Assembly: GCF_042242105.1 (NCBI RefSeq)
Contig: NC_092016.1
Coordinates: forward strand, 12,600,501 to 12,664,500
From: Pempheris klunzingeri
Lineage: Eukaryota; Chordata; Actinopteri; Acropomatiformes; Pempheridae
Reading direction: 5' to 3'
DNA length: 64,000 bases
Position numbers and translations under genes: made by a program. The number at the start of each line of letters is the position of its first letter. Position 1 is the stretch's first letter. The notes under the pieces were generated by a model. It was not told where the DNA came from. It worked only from the letters and a program-made list of their open reading frames with translations, and ran no database searches. Positions 1-11,696 of this stretch are shown here, piece after piece.

Positions 1-3000
1 AGTGAACACAACACTGCATAACATTAGCAAGGTGGAGTTACTTCTACTGACTCATAATTGTCCAACATGCCTGGGAGATACAAAGATGAGTTCACGGGGC
101 ACCAGAAATCCTCGCCCCTTGTTTTGCATAATACTCAGCTTTCCATGGAAGAAGGCAAGAAGGGGAAGCAGGGAGGGGCAGGTGCCAGTGATCTTCCCAG
201 TGTCTCCAAGTCATTTTGTTTATCATTCAAATGAAAACCTTGTTCCATTATCCATGAGGGAGCAGCAGTAATGTGTTAATGTCCCTTACTCGTGGCTCGT
301 CTTTTGGTCCGAGCTGACAGCACAGCACCCGTCCATGTCACAGATGATGAGAGACAAAGGACAGAGGGCGGCAAAACAGGTAATTACTTCATACCTCCAC
401 TTTCATAAAGGCGACACCCCTCAGCATTCATATTTCTGTATATTATAATTAGGCCAACCAGGCCACGGTCTGGGGATGCGTTTGAGGACACACAGACTTT
501 GGGACTTTGATGAAATCTGAGGTGTCAAGCAGACATGAAGGGACTTCTGCACTTGTGCCCCTCACTCAGCTTATGTTTATGCTGCATGCACTAAAAGGGT
601 CTCCTCATAGGGATCCTTTGCCTTTATGATGCTCTATGTGATTGATTATTTAGTAGAAAACTCCACAGCTCAAATCAGTGTGAAGCCAGCAAATAAAGTC
701 AAATAACAAGGGAGAGTGCAGGTCTGAGGGAGGGAAAGATCTCAAGATGTTTTTGAAGCGAGTCAGAGTAGCCAAAGGCGAGTAGATCTTCATGCTTTCA
801 TATCCCCCCTTTTTAATATTTCTCCGCCGTTTTAATGATGTGCTTCCTATCCTTGAGTAAAGTTCTTCACAGCCAGTCTTTTTGCCAGAGAGGATTTTTT
901 CTCTTTGAAATAAAATGTAAGTATATATTTAGTCTCGTAGTTTAGAGGCTTACAGGCCAAGGCAGAAATTCAAATTTGTGCTTTTATGAATACGCATATT
1001 GACGGTTGTCTGGCTATTGCCAAAATGTTAACAATACATTAATAAACAGTGTGTAAGTTCTGCTTTAGAGCTTTGCTGGAGGAACGTGAAGTTGGAGTTT
1101 GTAAATTAACAAAAATAATTACATAAATAAAAAAATACGGCACACTTTAATCATCTGAATGTTAAGGAGAAGAAAAACTGGGTACCAATTGGCTACAAAA
1201 AGAACATTTACACACATATATATATATCTATACATACATAACACAATAAACAGACAGGGCCGAGTGTGTGCGTGCATGAGGATGTACACAGGTATATGGG
1301 GACTTTGCATGAAGAAAAATCAAATATTGATGATGATAGTGGAGAAACTTCCAACAGAAAAAAACAATGAAATCCAAAGAGGCATGCGGCTGTCATTACA
1401 ACACCTATAAGTGTTTGAGGCCCAGATATCAAAGCCATCCTTTTGATATAACCAGTCTCACAGAGGCCTGCTCTCCTTTAAACATATCTATAATGAAGGC
1501 GTTCCATCCCGCTCTGTCCGTCTCAATTATCAGCCTGAGCCTCGCACTTCCAGTCGCAAACCCCGAGGCTGGCTGAATATACCTGCATCTCTTTTTCTCC
1601 TTGACTAAAAGACACTGGGTGCACTTGAAAGGACACGCAGCCAGTAAAGTTGGCATATCTGACAGTTCTTAGTCTGCATTTTAAAGCAGGGGTAACTTGG
1701 ACCCATCGTAAAATCTGTAAGACTGCACCATTAAAATACAAAAGGTAACGATAAAGAGAGACACAAGATAATAGGAGATTGCAAACACTATTTCATACAA
1801 TGGAAGCCTAGTTATTATAGTTATTTTAACCTGGTTGAAAATGTACAATCCACATATCCAATGTTTCTGTTTCTAAATAAGCTCTCAGACACAGTTTCAC
1901 TATAACTAAATCAAGATTATAGATTCTTTTTCCTCATGTAGCATGTTTTGTAGACATGTAGTTTACGAGGCTGTCAGAAACTATAACACTGACAGTTATA
2001 GCTTAACACAAAGACGGTTAACAGTATTGTTGAACCTATTGTTCTGTAACAAATATACTATAACTTTCTGAAAAATGATGTTGAAAGGGAAATATGTATA
2101 GAACAACTCCCCTCCCCTGTCTTAAGGCAGAGATAGCCATTGAAAAAGTGCTGGTTCAGTCTCCCTCTGTCTCTGGGCATAGCTTTGATCAGTCCTACCT
2201 CAAGACTTATCCTGGAGGGAGCGCTGCACTGCTATTCTCCATGGCTAATCATACTTCCTGTCTTTGTCTTTATGTGCTTTAGACAAGCGTCAGATAGAAG
2301 CACAGGAACAGATTTGCCCCGAGAACCTGGAGAATAAAGCCTCTGGTTGTGCTGCAGCTCGTCTTCTCCAGCGGATTTCCTCATGAATATTTCCAGTTTT
2401 GAAATGCTGGATTTCAACCCATTGCCGCTTTGAGAAAAGATGCTTTTGGGAGAGAAAAAGAAAGGCTTTTGGAGTTCAAGATGCCAGAGCAAATGTACTG
2501 TATGTCACCTGACTGTGGTGGATAGTGTATTTTTAGCTGTATCTATAGTTACTGATGACAGGAGAGATAAAGGCCAGAGGTTAGGCTGCTGTACAGTCTG
2601 GGATTACTCTTTACTTTCACCCCCAGCGCCTTGCTAACCAAAAGAGATGAGACACAAGTGGTGAAATGGTTAACAAAACAATTTCACATGCACAGCATAT
2701 TCTTTGGGCTCAGGCAATATTGCTCTGCCTGCCACCAGTGGCACTTTTCACCAAGAAACGTGCTTTGTGTATTTCAAGCAAGTACAGAAAAGACCATTTC
2801 TGCCAAGAGCCAAAAAGAATGAAAAGAAAAAGACAAAAATCCTTTTTTTTTTTTTCAGGGAAGCTGAAGGCTATGAAAACCATCTTGTGTTCTATTTTTG
2901 AACTGATTTCCATATCCATGGCCACCTGAGGGAGGTCAGGCTGCTCTGGCCAACTTCCTCACAGGGAGAGGGACTAACGGTGACAGGGACACAAACCCAA

Positions 3001-6000
3001 GAACAAACCATACTCCATCCTTTCTAACACCCACGCCACTCACTATCCTCACTGGCACCAGCAAGACTCTCACACGGATAGGGATATTAATCGCCATAAA
3101 GAACCAGAAAACAACAAAATCATTTTTCCTTTTACTTCTTTCTTTTGCTTTTTTCCCCTCCTGCTTCAAAGCCTGCAACTCTCCGCTGTGCCCCAGGGTT
3201 AATTAACATGAATCAAACAGTGAATGATCAGAGAGAATGGAAAATCTCCAAAGGTTAAGTGTCACATGGGAAACGTGTTGTCAGAAGACGGCGGCTGTTT
3301 TTCTCCGCACGTTCAAAATCAAATGAGAGGGTAGCGTTGCAGAGGGAAGAAATTTGTAGACACCTTTCCAAAACTTTGCATTTCTCCTGTCAGAGGAGGC
3401 AGAGCTCAGAGTGTGGCTTCAAACAATATCTGTAATTCCATGACATTTTGATGAACAAAAGAAAAAAAAAAAAGCTTGCAGCTTTCTCGAACTTGCTGAT
3501 CTTCCAGTGGATTTACTCCCTTTTTCCTGTAATGTAATTATATTTCACTTTAGAGAAGTACACACAACCCAGTTCGATAAAGTGATGAGCAAAAGCTCAT
3601 CAAAAAAAACACATCCATCACAAAGTTAATCACTGCTTTTAAAGACCTACTCGTTGAAATTGTGTCTCCTCTTGGTTTATCCCAGGAGGGAAAAAAAGAA
3701 AATGACTTCATGATCCACAGATATCCTGAATAGCATGCCTTGCAGGTGAAATAGTATGATTTGTCTCTGTAATAATTAACATGGGCTCCTCTTCTCTCCC
3801 TGTGGCTTGTCGCTGACATTTGGTTCATGCTTGAGTGTCTGCCTAGCTGATTTCAATCTCTTGCATGAAGGTGAGCCTGTGTTTGTGTGTGTCTTCGCAC
3901 GAGTGTGTGTGCGCATAGGGTCCAGTGGCCAGTCTGACAAGGACATTGGTGACAGGGCCTGCCTTCAGCAGATGGGATTAAGCATCATGACAATATGGAT
4001 TAGAGCCCTGAACCTCCAACAGGTTAGAGGTTGAAAGCGCTGCAACACAAATGAGTCTTGTCAGCGTGTTTGTGTTCTTGCGAAATTGCGTTATGTAAAG
4101 GGTCGTATCTCACTTGCTTCTGAATACACATTTTGACAATTCCCAAATTGATCACACTGATCTGCATGCATTTTGTCTGCAGTGACACACCATATTGATT
4201 TACGCCGTCATCCGAGGATGGAAACACCTCGGAATGGTCACCTCATCCACTGCTGCAACAAGCCTTATTTTACATTATTACATTATGTATGCAGGCTTGA
4301 GTATGGATAATGGATGAATCTAAAGCAAAGCAGTTTAATTACCCACCATCATTCTGCCTCACCTTGCTGCGGAGCACACATCTTATTAGCCATGGTGTAA
4401 ATAAACATTAATATGCCACCCTGATACAGACTATCCTTATCCTTGCTGTTCTTGGTATATCATCAACATCGCTGCAAAGTACACACACCCAAACTGATCC
4501 AGTGGCATGTGCAAACAACAGAGGAGATGCTGACGCTGGGGCCAGACAATTACAACCACTTCACAGAAAATTATCATTAGTGCATCTGGCTGGAGGCCAC
4601 GCAGCCCCATCAAAAGATTAAACTGTATGCATGCACGCATCCTCTAACAGGAACCCCGTGTTTCCATAATCTATGTCAGACATTTGATCAAACCCAGTGG
4701 ATCACAACAATCTTTGCAAATGTGGTTCTTTGTCTGAAAATTCCCCTTTGCATGTTTGGCAGACCGACGAGTGGCAGAATATGCACAGGGGATGAAGGCT
4801 GTCTCTGTGGGGCGACTGAAGTAGGGGAGACAGTGAGTATAGATAGAAAGCGTGTAGGTTAACCAGCCACAGGGTATTCGCATCCATTCAGCACATGGCA
4901 ATAGAGAGGAAGCTTCAAGCAAAGAGAAAAGTCAGCATCCAGTCCAGCCTTGAGCCTCATATACTGCTGATCTGATAAACTATATAAAAGTCTGGTTAAG
5001 CCTCCAGGCATACTTTTTAACAAACTGGATTGTGACTAGTATCCGACATGAGGGACTTAATGTACAATCAATAACAGCATCGTCCTCATGTAATGCAGAC
5101 TTACTTCATCTTGAGTGTAAATATCAAATAGGACGAACTGAAGAAGTATCATAGTGTGCATGAAGTATAACCTTTGTGAGAATCATTCTGGCTCCTCCAG
5201 ATGACAGAAGCTGAACTCTTCAAAGACATAAATTGTGTTGCATGTACACAAAGCTCTTTTATAAACTTCTCGATGTGTCTTTTTTTTTTTTTTTGTCTGC
5301 AGATGGACTGACTGCAGCCAGAGCCCACGAGGAGACAGGCCTCATTCTGCTCTCTTATGTTGTTTCAATTACTAGTCTACTGTACAAAGGAGGCAGTCTG
5401 ATGGCATGACGAGTGCACAGCGCTCTTCTGCCTGTGCTGTTGTCTCAGTTTGAGCCTCATAAAAGGAAGCGGGCCTGACGATGCCAGAGGCGGAGGATCC
5501 GGCTCTGCGGTCTGAGCAGAGAAACATCAGCAGTGTGCTATTCTTTAGAAGGAGATGTCCTTCAGTGTGGTGCCAGCTCTCCCTGGGGCGGCAGCATAAG
5601 ACGCAACCTCTTATTTACCATATACTGGATCTCTCCGTGCCCTTAACGAGCCAGGATATTCAGCATCACAGAGACAAAGGCCACACTTTCACTGAAGAAC
5701 CCGTGGTTTTGCTGAATTAAATAATGATAATTAAGAAAATATTAATCAAACTCTGGCTCTCTCGGCTCTCTAGCTGTGTTGGGGGAGCGGATCCTCCAGC
5801 TTAGCCTGTAGGAGTTCTCATTTGGAGTATGCCTGTGACCTATAGAGCTGCAGGCAAACACACACACACACAAACACACACAGACACACACAATTAAAAG
5901 TAGACCTTGGTGGCCTACTACTCTATAATTAAACACCCTTTGGTGCTCTGCACAAATATTCCGGGCTGGGTTCAGATGTGTCAAGGAGGGAGAGATGAGA

Positions 6001-7864
6001 AGAAACATTTAGAAGCTTTCGATTATCTAAGTTGCAAGTTCTGTTCAATGCAATGAATTAATAAAAAGCACAAACTAATACCTTCCCAACGTGCAGTCGG
6101 TATGTCTGGCGGGCCAGCAGCAGCTATACAGCTGTACTGTGAAACTTTAATGCTGCTGGATGCCTGCAGCGCTGCCTGGGCTTTGTCTCTGAGGTGAAGG
6201 AGGGGAGCTCTCCACATGTTCAATCTAACTGGAACAAGTATTAGAAAAAGGAAGAGCATTTGTCTGACCTTTAAGGCTAAAACCACTACGATACAGGAAC
6301 CTGACAGTGGGGAGTGGCCACCGGTTCCTTATCTGTATTTTAGATGATTAAAAACAAAAAAACAGTCACACTAATCAGAAATCTCTTCTCAAATTCAAAT
6401 GTTATTAGGTGATTATATGGTATTATTCTTCACCTTTTAGGCGTCAGAGTGCTTGTCATTTGGCTCTAGTTGTTATGGTAATGCAAGGTATTCCATCTCC
6501 TTCCCAGCGTGCTCTGTGTTTGACATTCATGGGGTTAAAGTCCTCTGAATGATGAAGTGCCAGCGTTTGGGACAGTAAATTGCATCGTTTCAATTGAGAA
6601 GAGAGTTCCCCTTGGGTTTGCTGGAGGTCCCAACGGGCTGGCCTTGAACAGAACAGCATGTTGTACATCCATATAAAAAAAAAAGAAAAAATATGGTGGT
6701 ACTTTCCTCTTTATGATGCAGAGATTAATCTGTCACCATATTCACACGTAAATCTCCCTCTCTGCTTTGCAAAATACTGTTTTACCTTACTTTACACTAT
6801 ATTTTATTTTTTTTATTGCCTATAAACATAAACCATCACAAAGGGCTAATGTTCTCATCAATATTATTACAAAATGATCATAAATCCAACGCCTTGTTAA
6901 AACTTGAGGCCATTTCTCTCCTTAGCTACTCAACCAGTGAAAATATTAGACAGAAGCATTATTTTATCAGGCAATTTCTCCTGAAATAATAGATGATCTT
7001 CTATCATATTTGAGCCACAGTACACCACTTTGTTTTCATTAGATTATTAAGTCTGTGCGCTTTCCCTCACATCCTTTTCCTCATCGCTGTGTTCAGCAGT
7101 ACTGATCTTGCCTTTTGGGGCCATTTTTTCTTATACTTCAGTAGAAATGCCTTGACAACACTGTGGTGGTTATTTCATCCTGAGAGACCACAAACTAAAC
7201 AGCAGAAACACACTGTATAGACGCTTGTTTAGTGGTATGCAAATCATCTTTGCCAGAGGTAAAATTAACATTTTTAATTAAAATATTAGCACCAAACAAA
7301 CACAGAAAAACACACTAATGATTAAATCATCTTGATGGAACCTCATAGTGGAAAATGAGGATGATTTCTCATGATTCTTTGTATGATAACGTGTTGCATT
7401 GACCATACATTCCCATTATAAAGTCATAAATCTTCAAGTTTGCAAACAGCGCAGCTGACATTTTGAATTTAAGCAGAGTAATTTTCACGACAAGTTTTAA
7501 ATTTGACAAGCTAAAAAAACTGTTTTGATTTCATTCCCTCGTGCAAATAAAATATAGCACATAGCTGTTTTTGTTGATTGTAATTTAATGGACTAATTCC
7601 AATAATTAGAAAAAGGATGATAATGTAATGTAAAAATGTCATTTAAGATCAAATATTTCATTATATATTAAAACATTTAAGATCTTTGAATTTCTTCAGC
7701 AGGTATTAGACATGAGGCTCTGAGACACTGAGGAGCTGGAGCTTTCTCTAGCTGCCTCTAATGCTACTATAGCGCCCTCTAATGGTTGTCTACGTAAACA
7801 TCATGTACAAATAAACTAGGTGGGGTGCAAACACAGTAAGGAACAAGACTCCAAACAAAGCAGC
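1..7864. other. Gene-free region 3' of anxa2
   Basis: No reading frame here looks like a real exon. Open frames are short, lack family resemblance and have no paired splice signals. The DNA is AT-rich and non-repetitive, with small simple repeats: TA/CA-rich at about 1213-1242 and CA-rich at 5861-5891. Several stretches, for example 3190-3340 and 4261-4430, have the homeobox-site-rich look of conserved non-coding elements. In human the next gene on this side of ANXA2 is FOXB1, a developmental regulator, so this could be part of its regulatory territory. That is inference from synteny; foxb1 itself is not in the window. Confidence 0.6.
7771..7785 (-). promoter_or_regulatory. CTCF-like motif just 3' of anxa2
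   Basis: Read on the minus strand, this 15-mer (CCATTAGAGGGCGCT) agrees with the vertebrate CTCF core CCASYAGRKGGCRSY at 14 of 15 positions. It lies about 90 bases beyond the anxa2 poly(A) signal. Motif match only; occupancy is not shown. Confidence 0.4.
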
Positions 7865-7870
7865 TTTATT
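7865..7870 (-). terminator. anxa2: anxa2 polyadenylation signal
   Basis: AATAAA on the minus strand, about 200 bases after the anxa2 stop codon. It is the first canonical hexamer met when reading from the stop, so the 3' UTR is roughly 7845-8070. Confidence 0.7.
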
Positions 7871-8070
7871 GCTGTTTTGGCATAATGAAGGTAAGTGGTA
7901 ATACAGGTTTTTCATGTATGAAAAAGGGAAATTTGTGTCCTTTAATGTTGCATTCAAATGTGTGCAGAAAAAGTAGGATGGGCTTTTGGTGGAGTTTGTT
8001 CCAAGTGTGGTATTCATAAGCCCACCTTTCCAGTACTCCTCCTCAGTGAGGCCCATTTGATACTGATGGT

Positions 8071-8136
8071 TCATCTTTCCTGCTCTGGTCCACACAGGCC
8101 GAGCAGCACCTTTTGGTAGTCTCCCTTTGTGTGCTC
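8071..8136 (-). CDS. anxa2: anxa2 coding exon 12 (C-terminus)
   Basis: Follows a ctgcag acceptor. Encodes residues 319-339, starting [16 protein letters not shown] and ending PEQER before TGA. The EHTKGDY segment closes annexin repeat IV. The last residues differ from the usual GGDD ending. Confidence 0.93.
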   Translation of the reverse strand, partial: EHTKGDYQKVLLGLCGPEQER

Positions 8137-11100
8137 CTGCAGAAACAGAGCAGATTACAGCGACTGCATGACAGAACAAGCATTACTGTAAATCACTAAT
8201 AGGCCAGGGGCAGCTTGTATGATCCACTTACTGTGATAGTCTTCTGAACAGTCTGTCCAAAGATGGTCTTGTATTCAGAACAGATCTTCAACATGTCGAC
8301 CTCGCAGCGTGACACCACAATTCTGGTCACTACCTTCTCTTTGGCTCCTTTACACTGAGCAGACAAGCGTAAGTCAGCACTTACTTTAGTTGCATATGCT
8401 CTAAACTTAACCACAGCAGCTGATGCAACACTGTTGTAAGATAACTTTTGCCAACTTTGGATTCTGTGTTCCTGCAGCAAAATTGTACTTTCACAAGCAG
8501 ATGTACTTTTTACATCTGTTCCAAGAAAAAAGAAAAAAAAAAAAGAAAAAAAAAAAAAGCCTGGCCCTCAAAATAGCCACATTTCAACAAGGAGAAAGAG
8601 AACAGCACTGCAACTACCTTCATAGCTTCATTCAGTCTCTTGGCAAAGTACAGCTGTTTGTTTTCAAAGCACTGAACTAGAGCAAAAGAGAAACAGAATA
8701 AACATCCACAATAATACAATTTGTCTTTGACAGATCATTTTCTCTTGTAATTTTAGAAATACTTCGTGAGAAATACTTACTGCAGATAATGAATAAATAG
8801 GGTCACTGTCAATTCGAAGAAACTATCTGCATCAATAATGTGAATTACTGATAAAATATATGTGTACCTAGCACCAGAAAGGACCTTTGCAAGTCTCCTT
8901 TAACTTCCTTCACAATGCTCTCCTGCATGTCGTAGGGGCTGTAACTCTTGTACCTCTGAAACACTAACAAGCAGAGAAAAATGATTAACTGATTGTGAAT
9001 TCATTTATTTTATTAAAGAGAATTTTAAAAAAAAAACACTTATCTAACAATGATATCAAAAGAAAATGGGGTCTTTTACCTTTTTGCAGGTGGGGAACGC
9101 TTCTCTCAGACATAATGGAGATCCAGGTGGCCACATCAGTTCCTTTTGTCCCTATTCCAGCATCATAGAGTGCCTGAGTTGAATCAACAAAAAAAAAAAC
9201 AATAAACACTGACTACTCCTTTTGAATGTGAAGATAGCAAAGTTAAGCATTATTAGCAGTCTGCAATGGAAATGCCTACTTGTACAAAATCATCAACTAC
9301 ACATAGCTTTACCAAATGATTCAGGTTTTCCAAACTCACTTAGTTGCTAAGTGACTTAGTTGCTTTGTGAAATGCAAATGTTCAATTTTGTACAATTTCT
9401 TCTGGGGTAAAACATGACACACACAAAGTAGACATGGTATTTATTTATCAATAAACTTGTGAAGTAAATAAATTGTTCATATTCAAACAACTTCTACATC
9501 AAATACCAAACAAATACAGTTGATCTTAAAGAGACGTGGGAGCACATCAATGAATCAATGAGAGTATTAGAATGGTTACAGGAACAATGTTCAGTCTTTT
9601 CTAGATCAAGAACAACTGAAACACATTCACTGTTGAAATCCTTTGTCTTTCAGAAATATTGAATATTGAATTTGATGTAAAAATTGGTCAACTTACTCTG
9701 GCATCCTCATCAATCTTTTCATAGTCTACGACAGCAGATGGTTCTGCTCTCTTGGTCTGCGCAGAAATGAGGCACAACTCAGGTCAGATTCAACTCTATT
9801 GTGTAATATAAATCATACAGACAGGCACTAACGCATCTCACCTGCACCAGAGCCAAAAGCAGCTTGGCAAAGTTCCCAGAGGTGTCACCTGCCACGTCTT
9901 TTTCCAGTTCCTTCTTGTACACTGTGGGAAGCAATATTTTCAATTTAGGCATTTAGCTCTCTTTACGTGGTCTAAGTAATTATATAGAGTGTCTGGTACA
10001 AAAACATTTAAGACAGGACACAAGGGTTTTGATGGACTGAAGGAGCCTTGGTTGTACAACAGCTTGATAGTACAGGGAAAGCAGATGGCACAACAACATC
10101 ACAGTGAGTCATTATATATATATTAAAATTTCCAGCCCATTTTATGAATGCATGGGACGTTTCAGACTTACTCTCCTTGTAGTCCCTCTTGATCTCCTGT
10201 AGCTCACCACTGCTGCGTGAGCACAAAATCTCAATCAGCGTTTCTTCATCTGTTCCTAAGCCCTGAGGGACACAAAAATCTTTATTATTTTTTTACATAT
10301 GATATTTTAAAATGTACTTGGAAAAAACAAGTTTCGTCATTTTTCCAGGAGAGGGCAGTGTGACCCTTCAATGGAATCCACTGATGCCGAGCACCACTGA
10401 TACAATCCGTGTCCTTTACCTTGATAGATGCTCTGATCTCTGAGGCATCGTACTGGGTCGTGCTCTTCATCAGTCCCAGGATCACTGTTTCCAGAGAGCC
10501 AGACAACGCTCCCTTCAGGGCTGTGATCATGTCCTGAAAATACAACAGCGTTACCCGAATGGACTGATTGTGCCCCTCAGTGTTAAAGCCACTTTGCAAT
10601 CAGATCTGTGAAGAGTTCAGTTTCCTGTCAAGGCCTACTGTACCTTCTTTGCCCTCCTCTCATAGGCAAAAGCGACTTCTCTCCTTTGTGAGTAGGTCCG
10701 CTTAGTCAGGACATCAATGATGGTCTGTTCATCTACTCCTGATGTTAGAATGAAATGGGCACACGTACATTAGACACATCAGGTAAGACAAAATGGTTGC
10801 AATTCAACCACTAAATACATTTGCAGAAAAAGTGCAACACAGCTGAGTGTACATGGCTTAAGAGTGGAAGAATAGTTAAGAGGAATATGGTACAAAACCT
10901 GGTTTATCAGCTAAACATGATGCATGAAAAATGACAAATGTATGTCTTACAACCTTTAATCTTTGGTGTCAATTTAACATTTTGAATTAGTTGAGTTAGC
11001 TGTTCAATAAGTAACAATATTCAACTTTTACAGAAAGTTATATTGTGTTAAATGTAGCCTTAATTCATTTTTATAAGAGGGCTTGGCAGGGAAGTTTCTC

Positions 11101-11686
11101 ACATGACTTGGTCACAAGGTATTTTTCCACTCACACCCTCATTAGTAAAGAGACATCACTCCACACAGAATATTGTTCGTTTTAACAAAATGGTGGGCTG
11201 TTAAGGAAGTTTGCAGTCAGATCGTTGCCAAGAGTTCCCAGTCAGTGGCCAGAACAAGGCCTCTGCCAGCATCGAGGCACAGACTTGGAGGCGTTCCCAG
11301 CATGGTCAAAATATTTTAAGCCATGATGCTGACTCACAAATACCAGCTACTCATCTCTAGAGACAAACTGTAGAACCTAGCCCTGATTTTTTTTTTTTTT
11401 TTTTTTGAGCTACACATATAGTACTGCATCTTGCCTTTGGTTTTGATAGCAGTCTCTATTCTGGCAGCATCTCTGTCAGGGTCAAAGTCCTTAGCAGGTA
11501 CCACCGTGGGGAGCCTGGGTTCATAGGCCTGAGGATTCAAAGGAAGTTTAGAGTGTGAGGGGAGAAAAATGATGCCAAACAACATAATGAAAATTTTCAT
11601 CATAAAAATGAGACGGGAAAAAAAAAGGCCATCGGTACCCCAACGTTGAGAGACAGCTGTCCCAGAAATTCTGATACCAGAGCCAT
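8071..11686 (-). CDS. anxa2: Annexin A2 (12 coding exons, 339 aa)
   Basis: Calcium-dependent phospholipid- and actin-binding protein of the annexin family. It acts at plasma and endosomal membranes, typically as a heterotetramer with S100A10. Joined exons: 11686-11639, 11528-11435, 10738-10644, 10533-10420, 10262-10172, 9921-9842, 9756-9697, 9173-9080, 8963-8868, 8676-8618, 8354-8232, 8136-8071. They give exactly 339 residues, the length of human ANXA2, and most exon sizes (95, 114, 91, 80, 94, 96, 59, 123) match the human gene. Four annexin repeats are visible, with calcium-loop motifs KGVDEQ (repeat I), KGLGTDEE (II) and TKGTDVA (III). The repeat IV loop is degraded to KCKGAKE and the tail reads LCGPEQER instead of LCGGDD. 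The N-terminus [13 protein letters not shown] keeps the V-x-x-[IF]-L-x-x-L spacing used to bind S100A10. The intron after the second coding exon has a GC donor. I cannot say which teleost paralogue (anxa2a or anxa2b) this is; the N-terminus looks anxa2a-like. Confidence 0.95.
8232..8354 (-). CDS. anxa2: anxa2 coding exon 11 (repeat IV core)
   Basis: 123 bases, residues 278-318, ctcag acceptor and gtaagt donor, phase 0 at both ends. It carries [16 protein letters not shown], the typical repeat IV helix. It starts CKGAKEK where annexin A2 has GKGTRDK, so the type II calcium loop is altered. Confidence 0.95.
8618..8676 (-). CDS. anxa2: anxa2 coding exon 10
   Basis: 59 bases, the same size as the human exon, residues 258-277 ([19 protein letters not shown]). 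Acceptor tctag, donor gtagtt. It forms the first helix of repeat IV. Confidence 0.94.
8868..8963 (-). CDS. anxa2: anxa2 coding exon 9
   Basis: 96 bases, residues 226-258, including [20 protein letters not shown], at the repeat III to IV boundary. Acceptor ttgttag, donor gtacac; phases agree with both neighbours. Confidence 0.94.
9080..9173 (-). CDS. anxa2: anxa2 coding exon 8 (repeat III calcium loop)
   Basis: 94 bases, residues 195-226. Contains [20 protein letters not shown], the intact type II calcium-binding loop of repeat III, then VPHLQK. Acceptor actcag, donor gtaaaa. Confidence 0.95.
9697..9756 (-). CDS. anxa2: anxa2 coding exon 7 (linker)
   Basis: 60 bases, residues 175-194 ([20 protein letters not shown]), the linker between annexin repeats II and III. 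Acceptor gcgcag, donor gtaagt, phase 0 at both ends. Confidence 0.93.
9842..9921 (-). CDS. anxa2: anxa2 coding exon 6
   Basis: 80 bases, residues 148-174, including [19 protein letters not shown]. This is repeat II; the acidic cap residue of its calcium site lies in the GDTSG segment. Acceptor cccacag, donor gtgaga. Confidence 0.94.
10172..10262 (-). CDS. anxa2: anxa2 coding exon 5 (repeat II calcium loop)
   Basis: 91 bases, residues 118-148, starting [18 protein letters not shown], the type II calcium loop of repeat II. Acceptor ccctcag, donor gtaagt. Confidence 0.95.
10345..10359 (+). promoter_or_regulatory. CTCF-like motif in anxa2 intron
   Basis: CCAGGAGAGGGCAGT on the plus strand agrees with the CTCF core CCASYAGRKGGCRSY at 14 of 15 positions. 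It lies in the intron between coding exons 4 and 5. Motif match only. Confidence 0.4.
10420..10533 (-). CDS. anxa2: anxa2 coding exon 4
   Basis: 114 bases, residues 80-117. It contains [19 protein letters not shown] and [12 protein letters not shown], joining repeat I to repeat II. Acceptor ttttcag, donor gtaaag, phase 0 at both ends. Confidence 0.95.
10644..10738 (-). CDS. anxa2: anxa2 coding exon 3 (repeat I)
   Basis: 95 bases, residues 48-79, including [20 protein letters not shown], the repeat I helices. Acceptor catcag, donor gtacag. Confidence 0.95.
11435..11528 (-). CDS. anxa2: anxa2 coding exon 2 with GC splice donor
   Basis: 94 bases, residues 17-48, running from AYEPRLPT to AIKTKG. 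Acceptor cctcag. The donor reads AAAG then gcaaga, a GC donor; no GT in the right phase follows nearby. The tyrosine at residue 18 is in the place of the Src-phosphorylated Tyr of mammalian annexin A2 (inference from position). Confidence 0.92.
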
Positions 11687-11696
11687 ATTGACTGAC
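11639..11696 (-). CDS. anxa2: anxa2 exon with start codon
   Basis: Acceptor ttttcag, ten bases of 5' UTR, then ATG at 11686-11684 in good context (A at -3, G at +4). Encodes [16 protein letters not shown], an amphipathic helix in the position of the S100A10-binding segment. Donor gtaccg, phase 0. Confidence 0.88.

Noticed and set aside
7790..8179. 129-codon minus-strand frame over the anxa2 3' end
   Set aside because: It is a frame-shifted shadow of the last anxa2 exon plus 3' UTR; the correct frame begins after the acceptor at 8137 and reads EHTKGDYQK.
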